DNA of 64,000 bases from Chryseobacterium sp. StRB126 (GTDB lineage: Bacteria; Bacteroidota; Bacteroidia; Flavobacteriales; Weeksellaceae), in NCBI RefSeq assembly GCF_000829375.1, contig NZ_AP014624.1:992001-1056000 (forward strand). Reading direction: 5' to 3'. Positions 1 through 7,372 of this stretch are shown in pieces (position 1 is the first letter of the stretch; each line of letters opens with the position of its first letter). Both the position numbers and the translations under genes were made by a program. The notes below the pieces were generated by a model. That model ran no database searches. It was given only the letters and a program-made list of their open reading frames with translations, and was not told where the DNA came from.

Positions 1-402
1 CAAATAGATGATTGGAAGTTTGTTTTCCATGGAGATTTCCTGTGCTCTCAGATTTTTCTTTCCTGTGATTGGAAACCAGGCTCCTGCTTTTACAGAGGCG
101 TCATTGGCAACAACGATACATTGTCTTCCGGAAACATACCCCATCATAACTACTACCCCTCCACTAGGACAGCCTCCATGTTCCTCATACATTTCATAGC
201 CTGCAAATGCACCTATTTCTATGGAATCAGAATCTTTATCAAGAAGATAATCTATCCTTTCTCTTGCTGTCATTTTTCCTTCCTCACGAAGCTTTTGAAG
301 CCTCTTTTCACCGCCTCCTTTTTTGATGTCGGTAAGCAAGCGATTTATCTCTGATAATTTTAATCTGTTCTGATCTTCTCGTTTGTTGAATTCGATGTCC
401 AT
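1..402 (-). CDS. Acyl-CoA carboxylase beta subunit (N-terminal part; gene runs off the left edge)
   Basis: The first 134 codons of a gene that continues beyond base 1. The product starts MDIEFNKREDQNRLK and includes KMTARERIDYLLD, EEHGGCPSGGVVV and NDASVKAGAWFP, which are hallmarks of the carboxyltransferase (beta) subunit of biotin-dependent propionyl-, methylcrotonyl- or other acyl-CoA carboxylases. The enzyme would transfer CO2 from biotin to an acyl-CoA in the cytoplasm. Substrate cannot be told from this fragment. The start ATG at 400-402 opens the conserved reading frame, and no other gene lies upstream on this strand within the window. Confidence 0.85.
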   Translation of the reverse strand, partial: MDIEFNKREDQNRLKLSEINRLLTDIKKGGGEKRLQKLREEGKMTARERIDYLLDKDSDSIEIGAFAGYEMYEEHGGCPSGGVVVMMGYVSGRQCIVVANDASVKAGAWFPITGKKNLRAQEISMENKLPIIYL

Positions 403-557
403 AGAATTTTCAATTTTTTACGCTTAAAGATACTATTTTTATGAGGAATATGAAGTAGAAGTAAAACAGATGTTTAATAGTTTGGTTATTAGTAAATTGT
501 GAAATTTTTAACTAAAAAATATTTTTAAATAATTTATATTTTTTCTAACTTTACATA

Positions 558-666
558 AGAGTAACAGAGGGTGAAATCCTCTGATAAATACTCTATTCCT
601 AGTTTATTTTTTTAATAGTTTATTATTTGAAGGCCCTGAAAGTTTAAGCAATTTTCAGGGTTTTTT
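558..666 (+). ncRNA. Candidate small RNA: two-step hairpin followed by a terminator
   Basis: No gene encodes this segment, yet it looks like a complete plus-strand transcript. A TAACTTTA box at 546-553 matches seven of eight positions of the Bacteroidetes -7 consensus. A hairpin follows, with an outer stem AGAGT/ACTCT (558-562 with 90-94 of the same hundred, i.e. 590-594) and an inner stem CAGAGG/CCTCTG (565-570 with 578-583). An AT-rich linker leads to a terminator with stem 634-641/653-660 and a T run. The T run lies on the plus side, while both flanking genes are on the minus strand, so the terminator does not serve them. No TTG upstream element was found. The Rfam Flavo-1 family is one model to test. 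Confidence 0.45.
634..666 (+). terminator. Rho-independent terminator of the candidate small RNA
   Basis: CCCTGAAA at 634-641 pairs with TTTCAGGG at 653-660 around a loop of about eleven bases, followed by six T residues. Direction is plus-strand because the T tract is only on that side. Confidence 0.75.
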
Positions 667-675
667 GTTTTTGAA

Positions 676-1197
676 TTAGTAATATTTTCTATATTCAATA
701 ATATTAAGATCAGTTGTAGAATTTTTATATTTCGTATATTTTATAGTAGGAATGAACCCAAGTTTTTCAGGGATCTTTTTGCTAGCTATATTTTCTTCAT
801 CAACAGGATACAAAATATATTTAAAAGTAAAATTGTTTTCTAGAAATTCAATAAGTGCTGTTATGATCTCAGTTCCTAATCCTTTTCCTTGAGCGTTCTT
901 TTTTAACCATAATCCAAGTTCAATAGACTCTTCTGTGATATTATGAATCCCACAGCATCCCATAAAATCTCTTTTTGAATCTAGAGCAACCATTACTAAG
1001 TCTGTATTTTGTAATAACGTTCTTTTTGATTCATTAACAAAACTGATAATATCTTTTCTGTTACCTTGTGGATTAAAGGGCATATATCTAGTGACCTCAT
1101 TGGTAAAATGTTCTAAAATATCATCTATATATGAATCTTCAACTGGTTGTAAGATTAAGCGCTCGGTTTTGATTTTAATAGTTGGATTTAATATCAT
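676..1197 (-). CDS. GNAT-family acetyltransferase (RimJ/RimL type)
   Basis: A 173-residue cytoplasmic protein with the full GNAT fold signature. TERLIL at residues 11-16 is typical of the RimJ/RimL-like branch, QGKGLG at 103-108 is the acetyl-CoA pyrophosphate loop, and NIASKKIPEKLGF near 136-148 is the C-terminal motif of this branch. It should transfer an acetyl group from acetyl-CoA to an amine of a protein N-terminus or small molecule. The substrate cannot be inferred. It is a single-gene unit, convergent with the candidate small RNA and divergent from the EamA transporter. Confidence 0.8.
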   Translation of the reverse strand: MILNPTIKIKTERLILQPVEDSYIDDILEHFTNEVTRYMPFNPQGNRKDIISFVNESKRTLLQNTDLVMVALDSKRDFMGCCGIHNITEESIELGLWLKKNAQGKGLGTEIITALIEFLENNFTFKYILYPVDEENIASKKIPEKLGFIPTIKYTKYKNSTTDLNIIEYRKYY

Positions 1198-1340
1198 GGT
1201 ATTTTTAAAAAAATAGTATTGTTTTATCTCCTACTTTTTACCTATTTTTTCAAGATATTAATAGAATAGATTATGCATTAGAAAGAAAAACTATTAAAAA
1301 CTTTATTTATCGTTTTTTTATTAATGTAAATTTATATTTT

Positions 1341-1374
1341 TTGTGAGATTTATAAAAGCCTATTTGTAAATTTG
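1341..1374 (+). promoter_or_regulatory. Bacteroidetes-type promoter of the EamA transporter gene
   Basis: TTG at 1341-1343 and TAAATTTG at 1367-1374 are separated by 23 bases. They match the flavobacterial TTG/TAnnTTTG promoter at the upper limit of the usual spacing. The start codon lies 28 bases downstream, preceded by a purine-rich AGAGGA stretch that could act as a ribosome binding site. Confidence 0.55.
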
Positions 1375-1402
1375 CCACTTAAAATTTTAAAGAGGATAGG
1401 AT

Positions 1403-2281
1403 ATGCATAAATTAGCACTTTTCAGATTGCATTTAATAATATTTTTATGGGGATTCACTGCAATTTTAGGAAAACTGATTCATGCCAATGCCCAGATCCT
1501 TGTATTTTACAGAATGCTTTTTGCTGCAATTTTTCTTTTTGTATTCATAAGGATATTTAAAAAAGAAAGTATAACGGTTTCTAAAAAAATATTTTTTCAG
1601 CTGGCAGCAATAGGTTTTGCCATGGCGCTTCACTGGTATTGTTTTTTTTATTCGATTAAAGTTTCCAATGTATCCATTGCGTTAAGCTGTTTATCATTAT
1701 CCACACTCTTCGCCTCAATTTTGGAACCGCTTATCTTTAAAAGAAAAATAGATATTTCAGAAGTAGTCATGGGAGTAGTGATTGTAGCTTGTATTTTATT
1801 GATTTTCAAAACAGAATTTCAATACAAGGAAGGGATTATTTATGGTGTCCTTTGTGCTATTTTTGGGACTATATTTTCAGTTTTTAATGGTAAGATGTTT
1901 GGTAAAACGAGTTCCGGAAATATTATATTTTACGAAATATTTTGTGGTTGGTTTATTTTGATGTTATTTTATTTGTTTTCAGGGCAAATTTTTCAAATGA
2001 ATGAAATAAACTACCGTGATATAGCGTTAATATGCTTGTTAGCCAGCGTTTTCACTGCCTTTCCGATGCTGGAATCAGTGAATTTAATGAAGTATATATC
2101 GCCTTTTACTCTAATTTTAACAGTTAATTTGGAACCTGTTTACGGAATTATACTAGCTTTTTTTATCTTTGGGGAATCAGAACACATGAGTCCTATATTT
2201 TATATTGCCTCAGGAGTTATGATACTGGCAATCATTGCGAATGGATTAATTAAGGCCAGGAAAACTAAAAACTTTAACTAG
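1403..2281 (+). CDS. EamA-family (DMT superfamily) transporter
   Basis: A 292-residue integral membrane protein made of about ten hydrophobic segments in two similar halves, the layout of the drug/metabolite transporter superfamily with two EamA domains. The N-terminus HLIIFLWGFTAILGKLI is typical of the first helix, and NLEPVYGIILAFFIFGE is the conserved end of the second EamA repeat. It probably exports a small metabolite or amino acid across the inner membrane, but the substrate is unknown. It lies 12 bases upstream of the PorV/PorQ-like gene on the same strand, although the two products have no obvious functional link. Confidence 0.85.
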   Translation: MHKLALFRLHLIIFLWGFTAILGKLIHANAQILVFYRMLFAAIFLFVFIRIFKKESITVSKKIFFQLAAIGFAMALHWYCFFYSIKVSNVSIALSCLSLSTLFASILEPLIFKRKIDISEVVMGVVIVACILLIFKTEFQYKEGIIYGVLCAIFGTIFSVFNGKMFGKTSSGNIIFYEIFCGWFILMLFYLFSGQIFQMNEINYRDIALICLLASVFTAFPMLESVNLMKYISPFTLILTVNLEPVYGIILAFFIFGESEHMSPIFYIASGVMILAIIANGLIKARKTKNFN

Positions 2282-2293
2282 CATCAATTTTAT

Positions 2294-3376
2294 ATGATGA
2301 AAAAATATTTTTTACTTGCATTTTCACTGTTCTATGGGCTGTCTCAATCTCAGATTATCAGGAAGTATTCTAATGAATTCTTAAATATCGGAGCAGGGGC
2401 CCGAGGATTAGCAATGGGAGGTGCTGTAATATCCAATCAGGATGACGTGTATTCTCCTATGTGGAACCCGGCAGGTTTAATGGCTATTGAAAAAGACTGG
2501 CAGGGAGCAGCCATGCATGCTGAATATTTTGAATCCATAGCAAAATATGATTATCTAGCCTATGCAAGAGTAATGGAAGAAGGTGTTTTTGGAGTTTCAG
2601 TAGTAAGACTTGGGGTAGATAATATTTTGAACACCACCCAGATGATTGATGCTGAAGGGAATATTGATTACGATAAAATCACAAAATTCTCACAGTCTGA
2701 TTATGCTGCGATCCTTTCATATGCATTCCGCCCGGGAGGAAACCCGAATCTTGATGTTGGGGTAAATGCTAAAATTGTCTATAGAAATGTAGGGAAATTT
2801 GCAAACGGGTATGGATTTGGTTTTGATGTAGGGGCTATTTATAAAGGGGAAAACGGATGGAAATTCGGAGGCATGGTAAGAGATATTACTACTACTGTTA
2901 ACTTTTGGAGCATTAATCAGAAAGAATTGTCAACAGTGGTGAACGGTGAAGAATTCAACCCGGCACCAAAAGATAAAATGGAGCTTACGATGCCTAAGCT
3001 GAATGTAGGGGCGAGTAAGTTATTTGAAATCAACAGTAGTGTTTATGTATTGCCGGAAGCAGGAATCAATGTTGATTTTGCAAAGACCGCATCTTTGATT
3101 TCTACTGATTTTGCAAGTATCAGCCCTTATGCAGGTGCTGAATTAGGTTATCAGAAAATGATTTTTGTGAGATTAGGGATCAACAGGTTCCAGTCTATTA
3201 CAGATATAGAAGATTTAAAAAGAAAAGTTTCCTTCCAGCCAAGTGCAGGGATTGGGATAAGATATAGAGGACTTACGCTGGATTATGCTATTACGAATTC
3301 AGGTATTGGAGGTTCTAATTTCTATTCTAATTTCTTCTCGCTTAAACTGGATATGGGAGCATTCAGAAATGATTAA
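2294..3376 (+). CDS. PorV/PorQ-family outer membrane protein (type IX secretion related)
   Basis: A 360-residue protein with an N-terminal signal peptide ending near SQSQ (about residue 20). The segment NIGAGARGLAMGGA at 31-44, followed by SPMWNPAGL near 54-62, is the family signature of PorV/PorQ/LptO-type outer membrane proteins. The rest alternates short hydrophobic and aromatic strands, as expected for a 14-stranded FadL-like barrel. In Bacteroidetes, PorV shuttles type IX secretion cargo, while more distant paralogues (often named PorV2) have no settled role. This one fits a paralogue, since no other type IX core gene adjoins it. It precedes a secreted protein gene by one or a few bases, suggesting co-expression. 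Confidence 0.75.
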   Translation: MMKKYFLLAFSLFYGLSQSQIIRKYSNEFLNIGAGARGLAMGGAVISNQDDVYSPMWNPAGLMAIEKDWQGAAMHAEYFESIAKYDYLAYARVMEEGVFGVSVVRLGVDNILNTTQMIDAEGNIDYDKITKFSQSDYAAILSYAFRPGGNPNLDVGVNAKIVYRNVGKFANGYGFGFDVGAIYKGENGWKFGGMVRDITTTVNFWSINQKELSTVVNGEEFNPAPKDKMELTMPKLNVGASKLFEINSSVYVLPEAGINVDFAKTASLISTDFASISPYAGAELGYQKMIFVRLGINRFQSITDIEDLKRKVSFQPSAGIGIRYRGLTLDYAITNSGIGGSNFYSNFFSLKLDMGAFRND

Positions 3377-3377
3377 A

Positions 3378-4163
3378 ATGAAGGATATGAAAAAATTATC
3401 AATATTAATGCTGGCAATTTGCTCAACAGCTATTTTTGGACAAAAGGTTTCAGATTATAAGTATGTGTCAATTCCAGAGAAGTTTGATGCATTCAAGAAA
3501 TCAAATTATGGTTTAGAAACCTTTTTAGCAAAAGCATTAAAAGGAAAGAATTATGTGATTTTACCAACAAGGATAGATCAATGGCCTTCTGAAGCCAAAG
3601 ATATTTCATGTAATGTTTTGACTGCTAATGTTTTGGATGATTCAAACATGTTTACCAATAAGGTTATTTTACAATTTATGGATTGTAGTAAAAATATAAT
3701 TCTTGAATCTAAAGGTCGTTCGGACATTAAGGAATTTGAAACGGGATATCCAGACGCACTAAAACAAGCTTTAATGAAAGTAGGAGCTTCTAATCCTATG
3801 GTGACGCAATCTATAACAACTCAAGCTTCAACCACTACAACAACAATTGCGACCAATACTGTTCAAAGTTCTGCTCCGGAAACAGCTGTGACTGCTCCGG
3901 CTACAGGATCCTCAACAGGGAATTATTCCAACGGGAAAATAGATCTGCAGAAGATTCAGATTGATGCCAATCAGTTTATTCTTGCAAAATCAGGAAACTC
4001 GATACCTTTTGCGATCTTTAAAACCTCTTCGAAAAAAGATGTATTCATCGTGAAACTTGCAGATAATACAACTACCATTGGTTATTTCGAAAATGGAAAT
4101 ATTATCATTGATATTCCTCAGGCTGATGGAAGGTACACTAAAGAGATCTTCACTGGAAAATAA
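3378..4163 (+). CDS. Secreted protein of unknown function, paired with the PorV-like gene
   Basis: About 261 residues. I chose the ATG at 3378, but 3369 (overlapping the upstream stop) and 3387 are also possible. The start at 3387 would give the cleanest signal peptide, MKKLSILMLAICSTAIFGQ. After the signal peptide come a globular part of about 135 residues, a Thr/Ser/Ala-rich linker (TTTTTIATNT region) and a second compact domain of about 70 residues ending IPQADGRYTKEIFTGK. The layout suggests two periplasmic or surface domains on a flexible tether. I do not recognise a family. Tight coupling to the PorV-like gene suggests they work together at the outer membrane. Confidence 0.7.
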   Translation: MKDMKKLSILMLAICSTAIFGQKVSDYKYVSIPEKFDAFKKSNYGLETFLAKALKGKNYVILPTRIDQWPSEAKDISCNVLTANVLDDSNMFTNKVILQFMDCSKNIILESKGRSDIKEFETGYPDALKQALMKVGASNPMVTQSITTQASTTTTTIATNTVQSSAPETAVTAPATGSSTGNYSNGKIDLQKIQIDANQFILAKSGNSIPFAIFKTSSKKDVFIVKLADNTTTIGYFENGNIIIDIPQADGRYTKEIFTGK

Positions 4164-4189
4164 TGCAGTTTACTTACTATAAAAACTAA

Positions 4190-4219
4190 AATAAGCTCTT
4201 TAAAAGAGCTTATTTTTTT
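4190..4219 (+). terminator. Rho-independent terminator after the secreted protein gene
   Basis: AATAAGCTCTT (4190-4200) pairs perfectly with AAGAGCTTATT (4204-4214) around a three-base loop, and a run of T follows. It ends the PorV-like/secreted protein unit. Confidence 0.85.
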
Positions 4220-4337
4220 GGAAGTATGCTGATGTGTTTTTTCTTCTTTAGGATAACTAAGACTCTACCAAGCTATTATTTGTAAAAAATTATAAGGAAG
4301 GAAAACGTTTAAATAAGGTAGAATGCCAGTAGAGGTA

Positions 4338-4359
4338 AAATGATAATGCATTATCATTT
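4338..4359. promoter_or_regulatory. 22-base perfect palindrome with a Fur-box-like core
   Basis: The core TGATAATGCATTATCA is a perfect 7-2-7 palindrome, flanked by further symmetric AAA/TTT bases. It resembles the Fur-type 7-1-7 site TGATAATnATTATCA but has two central bases instead of one. No gene start is near it, so its role is unclear. Confidence 0.4.
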
Positions 4360-4599
4360 GCAGAATGAGTGTTTTTTCATGGTATTATTGTTTTTATTAA
4401 TAGTACTAATTTATGAAAAAAATACATATAATAGTATTATTTGTGTAATATTTTAAATATATTTAATTTTTGTTGATTCTAAAAGGAATTTTATGCGTCT
4501 TTTATGGTATTGGTTTCTTATTGATAAAAAAGAGCCTGAATTCGAATTGTATAAAAAAATCATTTTCTTGTGAAAAATAAATCGATGTGTATGGTAGGA

Positions 4600-6396
4600 T
4601 TACCCATTGTTATTGAAAAACTCCCAAATCACTTTCGCTTTACTTTTACCTAAAATCTCTTCCAGAGTTTCCTGACTGGCCTCTTTGATTCTTTTTACTG
4701 ACTTAAGTTTAGACAGTAATAATTCAATGGTTTTTTCTCCTACACCAGGAATTTCTTCCAATTCAGATTTTATAGTGGAATTTTTTCTTCTTGTTCGGTG
4801 ATGTTTTACTCCAAATCGATGAGCTTCGTCCCGTACTCTTTGCAGAATTTTTAAAGTTTCAGATTTTTTATCAAGATATAAAGGAATAGAATCTTCCGGG
4901 AAAAAAATTTCTTCCAGTCTTTTAGCAATCCCTACAATGGTAATTTTCCCATACAATCCCAATAATCTCAAACTTTTGACAGCAGAAGACAACTGTCCCT
5001 TCCCACCATCAATAAGAATCAGTTGAGGAAGATTTTCACCTTCATCCAGCATTCTTTTATACCGGCGGTAGATGACCTCCTCCATCGTTGCAAAGTCATT
5101 GGGGCCTTCCACTGTTTTAGGATGGAAAATTCTATAATCTGCCTTGCTGGGCTTTCCATCTTTAAAAACCACACAGGCAGAAACCGGATTGGTTCCCTGG
5201 ATGTTCGAGTTATCAAATCCTTCAATATGCCTTGGTTCTACAGGCATTCTGAGAAGTTTTTGCATTTCAGCCATGATCCTGTTGGTATGTCTTTCCGGGT
5301 CAATAATCTGAACCTGCTTTAATTTTTCCAGACGATATTCTTTTGCATTTTTTTCCGAAAGTTCCACGATTCTTTTCTTATCCCCAACTTTAGGAACAAT
5401 AAGCTTTACATTTGGAATTTCCACAGACAAATGGAAAGGAAGTAACACCTCTTTCGAATCAGAGCTAAATTTTTGTCTAATCTCAATTAAAGCTTCTTCC
5501 ATAATATCTTCATCACTTTCTTCGAGAATTTTTTTGATTTCTGTAGTGAAACTCTGGATAATATTTCCGTTTCTTATTTTAAAGAAATTAACATAAGCTG
5601 CAGTCTCATCGCTGGTCATACCGAAAACATCCACATCATCTATATTGGGATTTACTATAGTATTCTTCGCCTGATAATCTTCCAGAATATCCAGCCTTTC
5701 CTTAATGATCTGAGCTTCTTCAAACTGAAGGTTGGTGGCAAGCTTCATCATGTGATTAACCAGATATTCCTTTGCTTTTCGGAAGTCTCCTTTAATGATT
5801 CCACGGATGGCATCTATCTTCTCGTCATAATCTTCTTTGCTTTCAAGGTCTTCACAAGGCCCCTCACAGTTTTTAATATGATATTCCAGACATACTTTAT
5901 ACTTTCCGTCAGCAATTTTAGAAGGCGAAAGATTCAGATTACAGGTTCTGAGCTTATAAATATGTTTGATAGTATCCAGCAAAATTTTTGCAGGACGTAC
6001 CTTAGCATAAGGGCCATAATATTCCGAACCATCTTTAATGATATTTCTGGTCAGGAAAATTCTTGGAAAATCTTCATTTTTAATACAGATCCATGGATAA
6101 GTTTTGTCATCCTTCAGCATGACATTATAAAACGGTTGGTGTTCTTTAATAAGGTTGTTTTCCAACAAAAGAGCATCATACTCGCTGTTTACGATAGTCG
6201 TTTCCAGACGCTGGATTTTGCCGACCATAATTTTAATTCTGTATCCTGAAAGATTTTTATTGAAATAGGAGAGAACCCTCTTCTTTAAATTTTTAGCTTT
6301 TCCGACATACAATAATTGCTCGTTTTTATCATAATAACGATAAACGCCGGGTTCGGATGGTAAGGTTTTGAGCTGTAACTCTAAAGAAGGATTCAT
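4600..6396 (-). CDS. uvrC: Excinuclease ABC subunit C
   Basis: 598 residues, the usual UvrC length. UvrC makes both incisions around a lesion after UvrAB recognition in nucleotide excision repair. Domains run in the expected order: a GIY-YIG nuclease (GVYRYYDKNEQLLYVGKAKNL, residues 17-37, with KKR following), a UVR domain near 205-240 (NLQFEEAQIIKERLDIL), the RNase H-like second nuclease (GFDNSNIQGTNPVSACVVF), and a C-terminal helix-hairpin-helix (EIPGVGEKTIELLLSKL). A minus-strand -7 box, TAATTTTG, lies at 6401-6408 just before the start, so the mRNA may be nearly leaderless. It is transcribed alone, convergent with the gene on its 3' side. Confidence 0.97.
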   Translation of the reverse strand: MNPSLELQLKTLPSEPGVYRYYDKNEQLLYVGKAKNLKKRVLSYFNKNLSGYRIKIMVGKIQRLETTIVNSEYDALLLENNLIKEHQPFYNVMLKDDKTYPWICIKNEDFPRIFLTRNIIKDGSEYYGPYAKVRPAKILLDTIKHIYKLRTCNLNLSPSKIADGKYKVCLEYHIKNCEGPCEDLESKEDYDEKIDAIRGIIKGDFRKAKEYLVNHMMKLATNLQFEEAQIIKERLDILEDYQAKNTIVNPNIDDVDVFGMTSDETAAYVNFFKIRNGNIIQSFTTEIKKILEESDEDIMEEALIEIRQKFSSDSKEVLLPFHLSVEIPNVKLIVPKVGDKKRIVELSEKNAKEYRLEKLKQVQIIDPERHTNRIMAEMQKLLRMPVEPRHIEGFDNSNIQGTNPVSACVVFKDGKPSKADYRIFHPKTVEGPNDFATMEEVIYRRYKRMLDEGENLPQLILIDGGKGQLSSAVKSLRLLGLYGKITIVGIAKRLEEIFFPEDSIPLYLDKKSETLKILQRVRDEAHRFGVKHHRTRRKNSTIKSELEEIPGVGEKTIELLLSKLKSVKRIKEASQETLEEILGKSKAKVIWEFFNNNG

Positions 6397-6435
6397 ATAA
6401 CAAAATTAAGGAATCTTTCCCTATTTAAAAAAGAA

Positions 6436-6460
6436 AAACCTGCAGATGATTCTACAGGCT
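6436..6460 (-). terminator. Likely terminator of the secreted protein gene at 6482-7243
   Basis: CCTGCAGA and TCTACAGG (6439-6446 and 6451-6458) form an imperfect hairpin with a TGAT loop. The A-rich plus-strand sequence on its left gives a T tract in the minus-strand transcript. Confidence 0.5.
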
Positions 6461-6481
6461 CTGATATTTTGATCACCCATT

Positions 6482-7243
6482 TTATCCGTGGTTCATTTCA
6501 GTATATTGATAGATTAAAAAGCTTAAATAATTCCACTCTACAGAGTTCTTGGGATATTTTTTCATAAATTCATCGTTATCACCAAATAAAAAATCATAAT
6601 TGTCTTCAAAGTCATCCTTGTGAAGCCACATTACTTTATTTCCTTTCTTTACATAATAGGATTTGATAACACCTCCACCAAATGCGGGAGCACCTGTAAA
6701 GCCTGTGCTCATTGTTTCTGAAGCGAATGGATCATGGTAAACGGAAATAAGCTCATTAAATTCAGGATTGATAACCTGCATTAAAAAAGCTTTTGGTTCT
6801 TTCTTATTTTTTAAAGAAACAATTTGGTTTTCATATAAGACTGCATCATCAGTTACAGATTTACTGTATTTTTTAGTGCTGTAATTTCTCATGTTTGAAA
6901 TAAATTTCGAAGCTTTCATCGATTTTTCCAACTCAGTAGGATATAGGTACATTTCAGCAATTTCTGCCGCTGTAAATTTTACAGGTTTTTTGGTGTCAAC
7001 ATCTTCTATAGTGATAGAAAGAATCTGCCCTTTTTGCCTTTCCCATGATTTACTGTAACCCTGATGTTCGGTGTTATCCTTTAATATAATGGTGGAAACC
7101 TTTTTATCTGTTGCCGTATTGAATCCTTCATTAAATAAATAACGGTTCATTTCTTTCCTTTCTTCCTTAGAATATTTCACTTTTTGAGCAAAAGTGGTTG
7201 TACCTGCAACACATAATACAAGTAGTAAAGTTTTCAGTCTCAT
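6482..7243 (-). CDS. Secreted protein of unknown function
   Basis: About 253 residues. I chose the ATG at 7241-7243 because it gives a clean signal peptide (MRLKTLLLVLCVAGTTTFAQ), which an upstream in-frame start would bury. The mature protein begins KVKYSKEERKEMNRYLFNEGF and contains charged, mixed alpha/beta sequence with no membrane segment, lipobox or catalytic motif that I recognise. A glycine/alanine-rich patch, TGFTGAPAFGGGV, lies in the middle. It is probably periplasmic or exported. It stands alone between uvrC and hutH. Confidence 0.7.
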   Translation of the reverse strand: MRLKTLLLVLCVAGTTTFAQKVKYSKEERKEMNRYLFNEGFNTATDKKVSTIILKDNTEHQGYSKSWERQKGQILSITIEDVDTKKPVKFTAAEIAEMYLYPTELEKSMKASKFISNMRNYSTKKYSKSVTDDAVLYENQIVSLKNKKEPKAFLMQVINPEFNELISVYHDPFASETMSTGFTGAPAFGGGVIKSYYVKKGNKVMWLHKDDFEDNYDFLFGDNDEFMKKYPKNSVEWNYLSFLIYQYTEMNHG

Positions 7244-7372
7244 GTATATAGTTTTTAATTTTGGCGGTAAAAATAACAAATTAATTTACTTCTTCAGATA
7301 AAAAGATAGAACAGTGAAATTTAGTTTCTCTAATTATTGTTAAATGCGTAATTTTAAGAAAATTTTTTAGAA

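Larger units (their letters stand above)
4164..4599. other. 436-base gap between convergent genes: terminator plus a perfect palindrome
   Basis: This AT-rich gap lies between the ends of two convergent genes. It holds a strong terminator (4190-4219) and a 22-base perfect palindrome (4338-4359). I find no convincing reading frame, tRNA or complete promoter in the remaining sequence. Confidence 0.7.

Noticed and set aside
5752..6249. 165-codon open frame on the plus strand within uvrC
   Set aside because: It is the opposite strand of a clear UvrC coding sequence, has no family features and no promoter.
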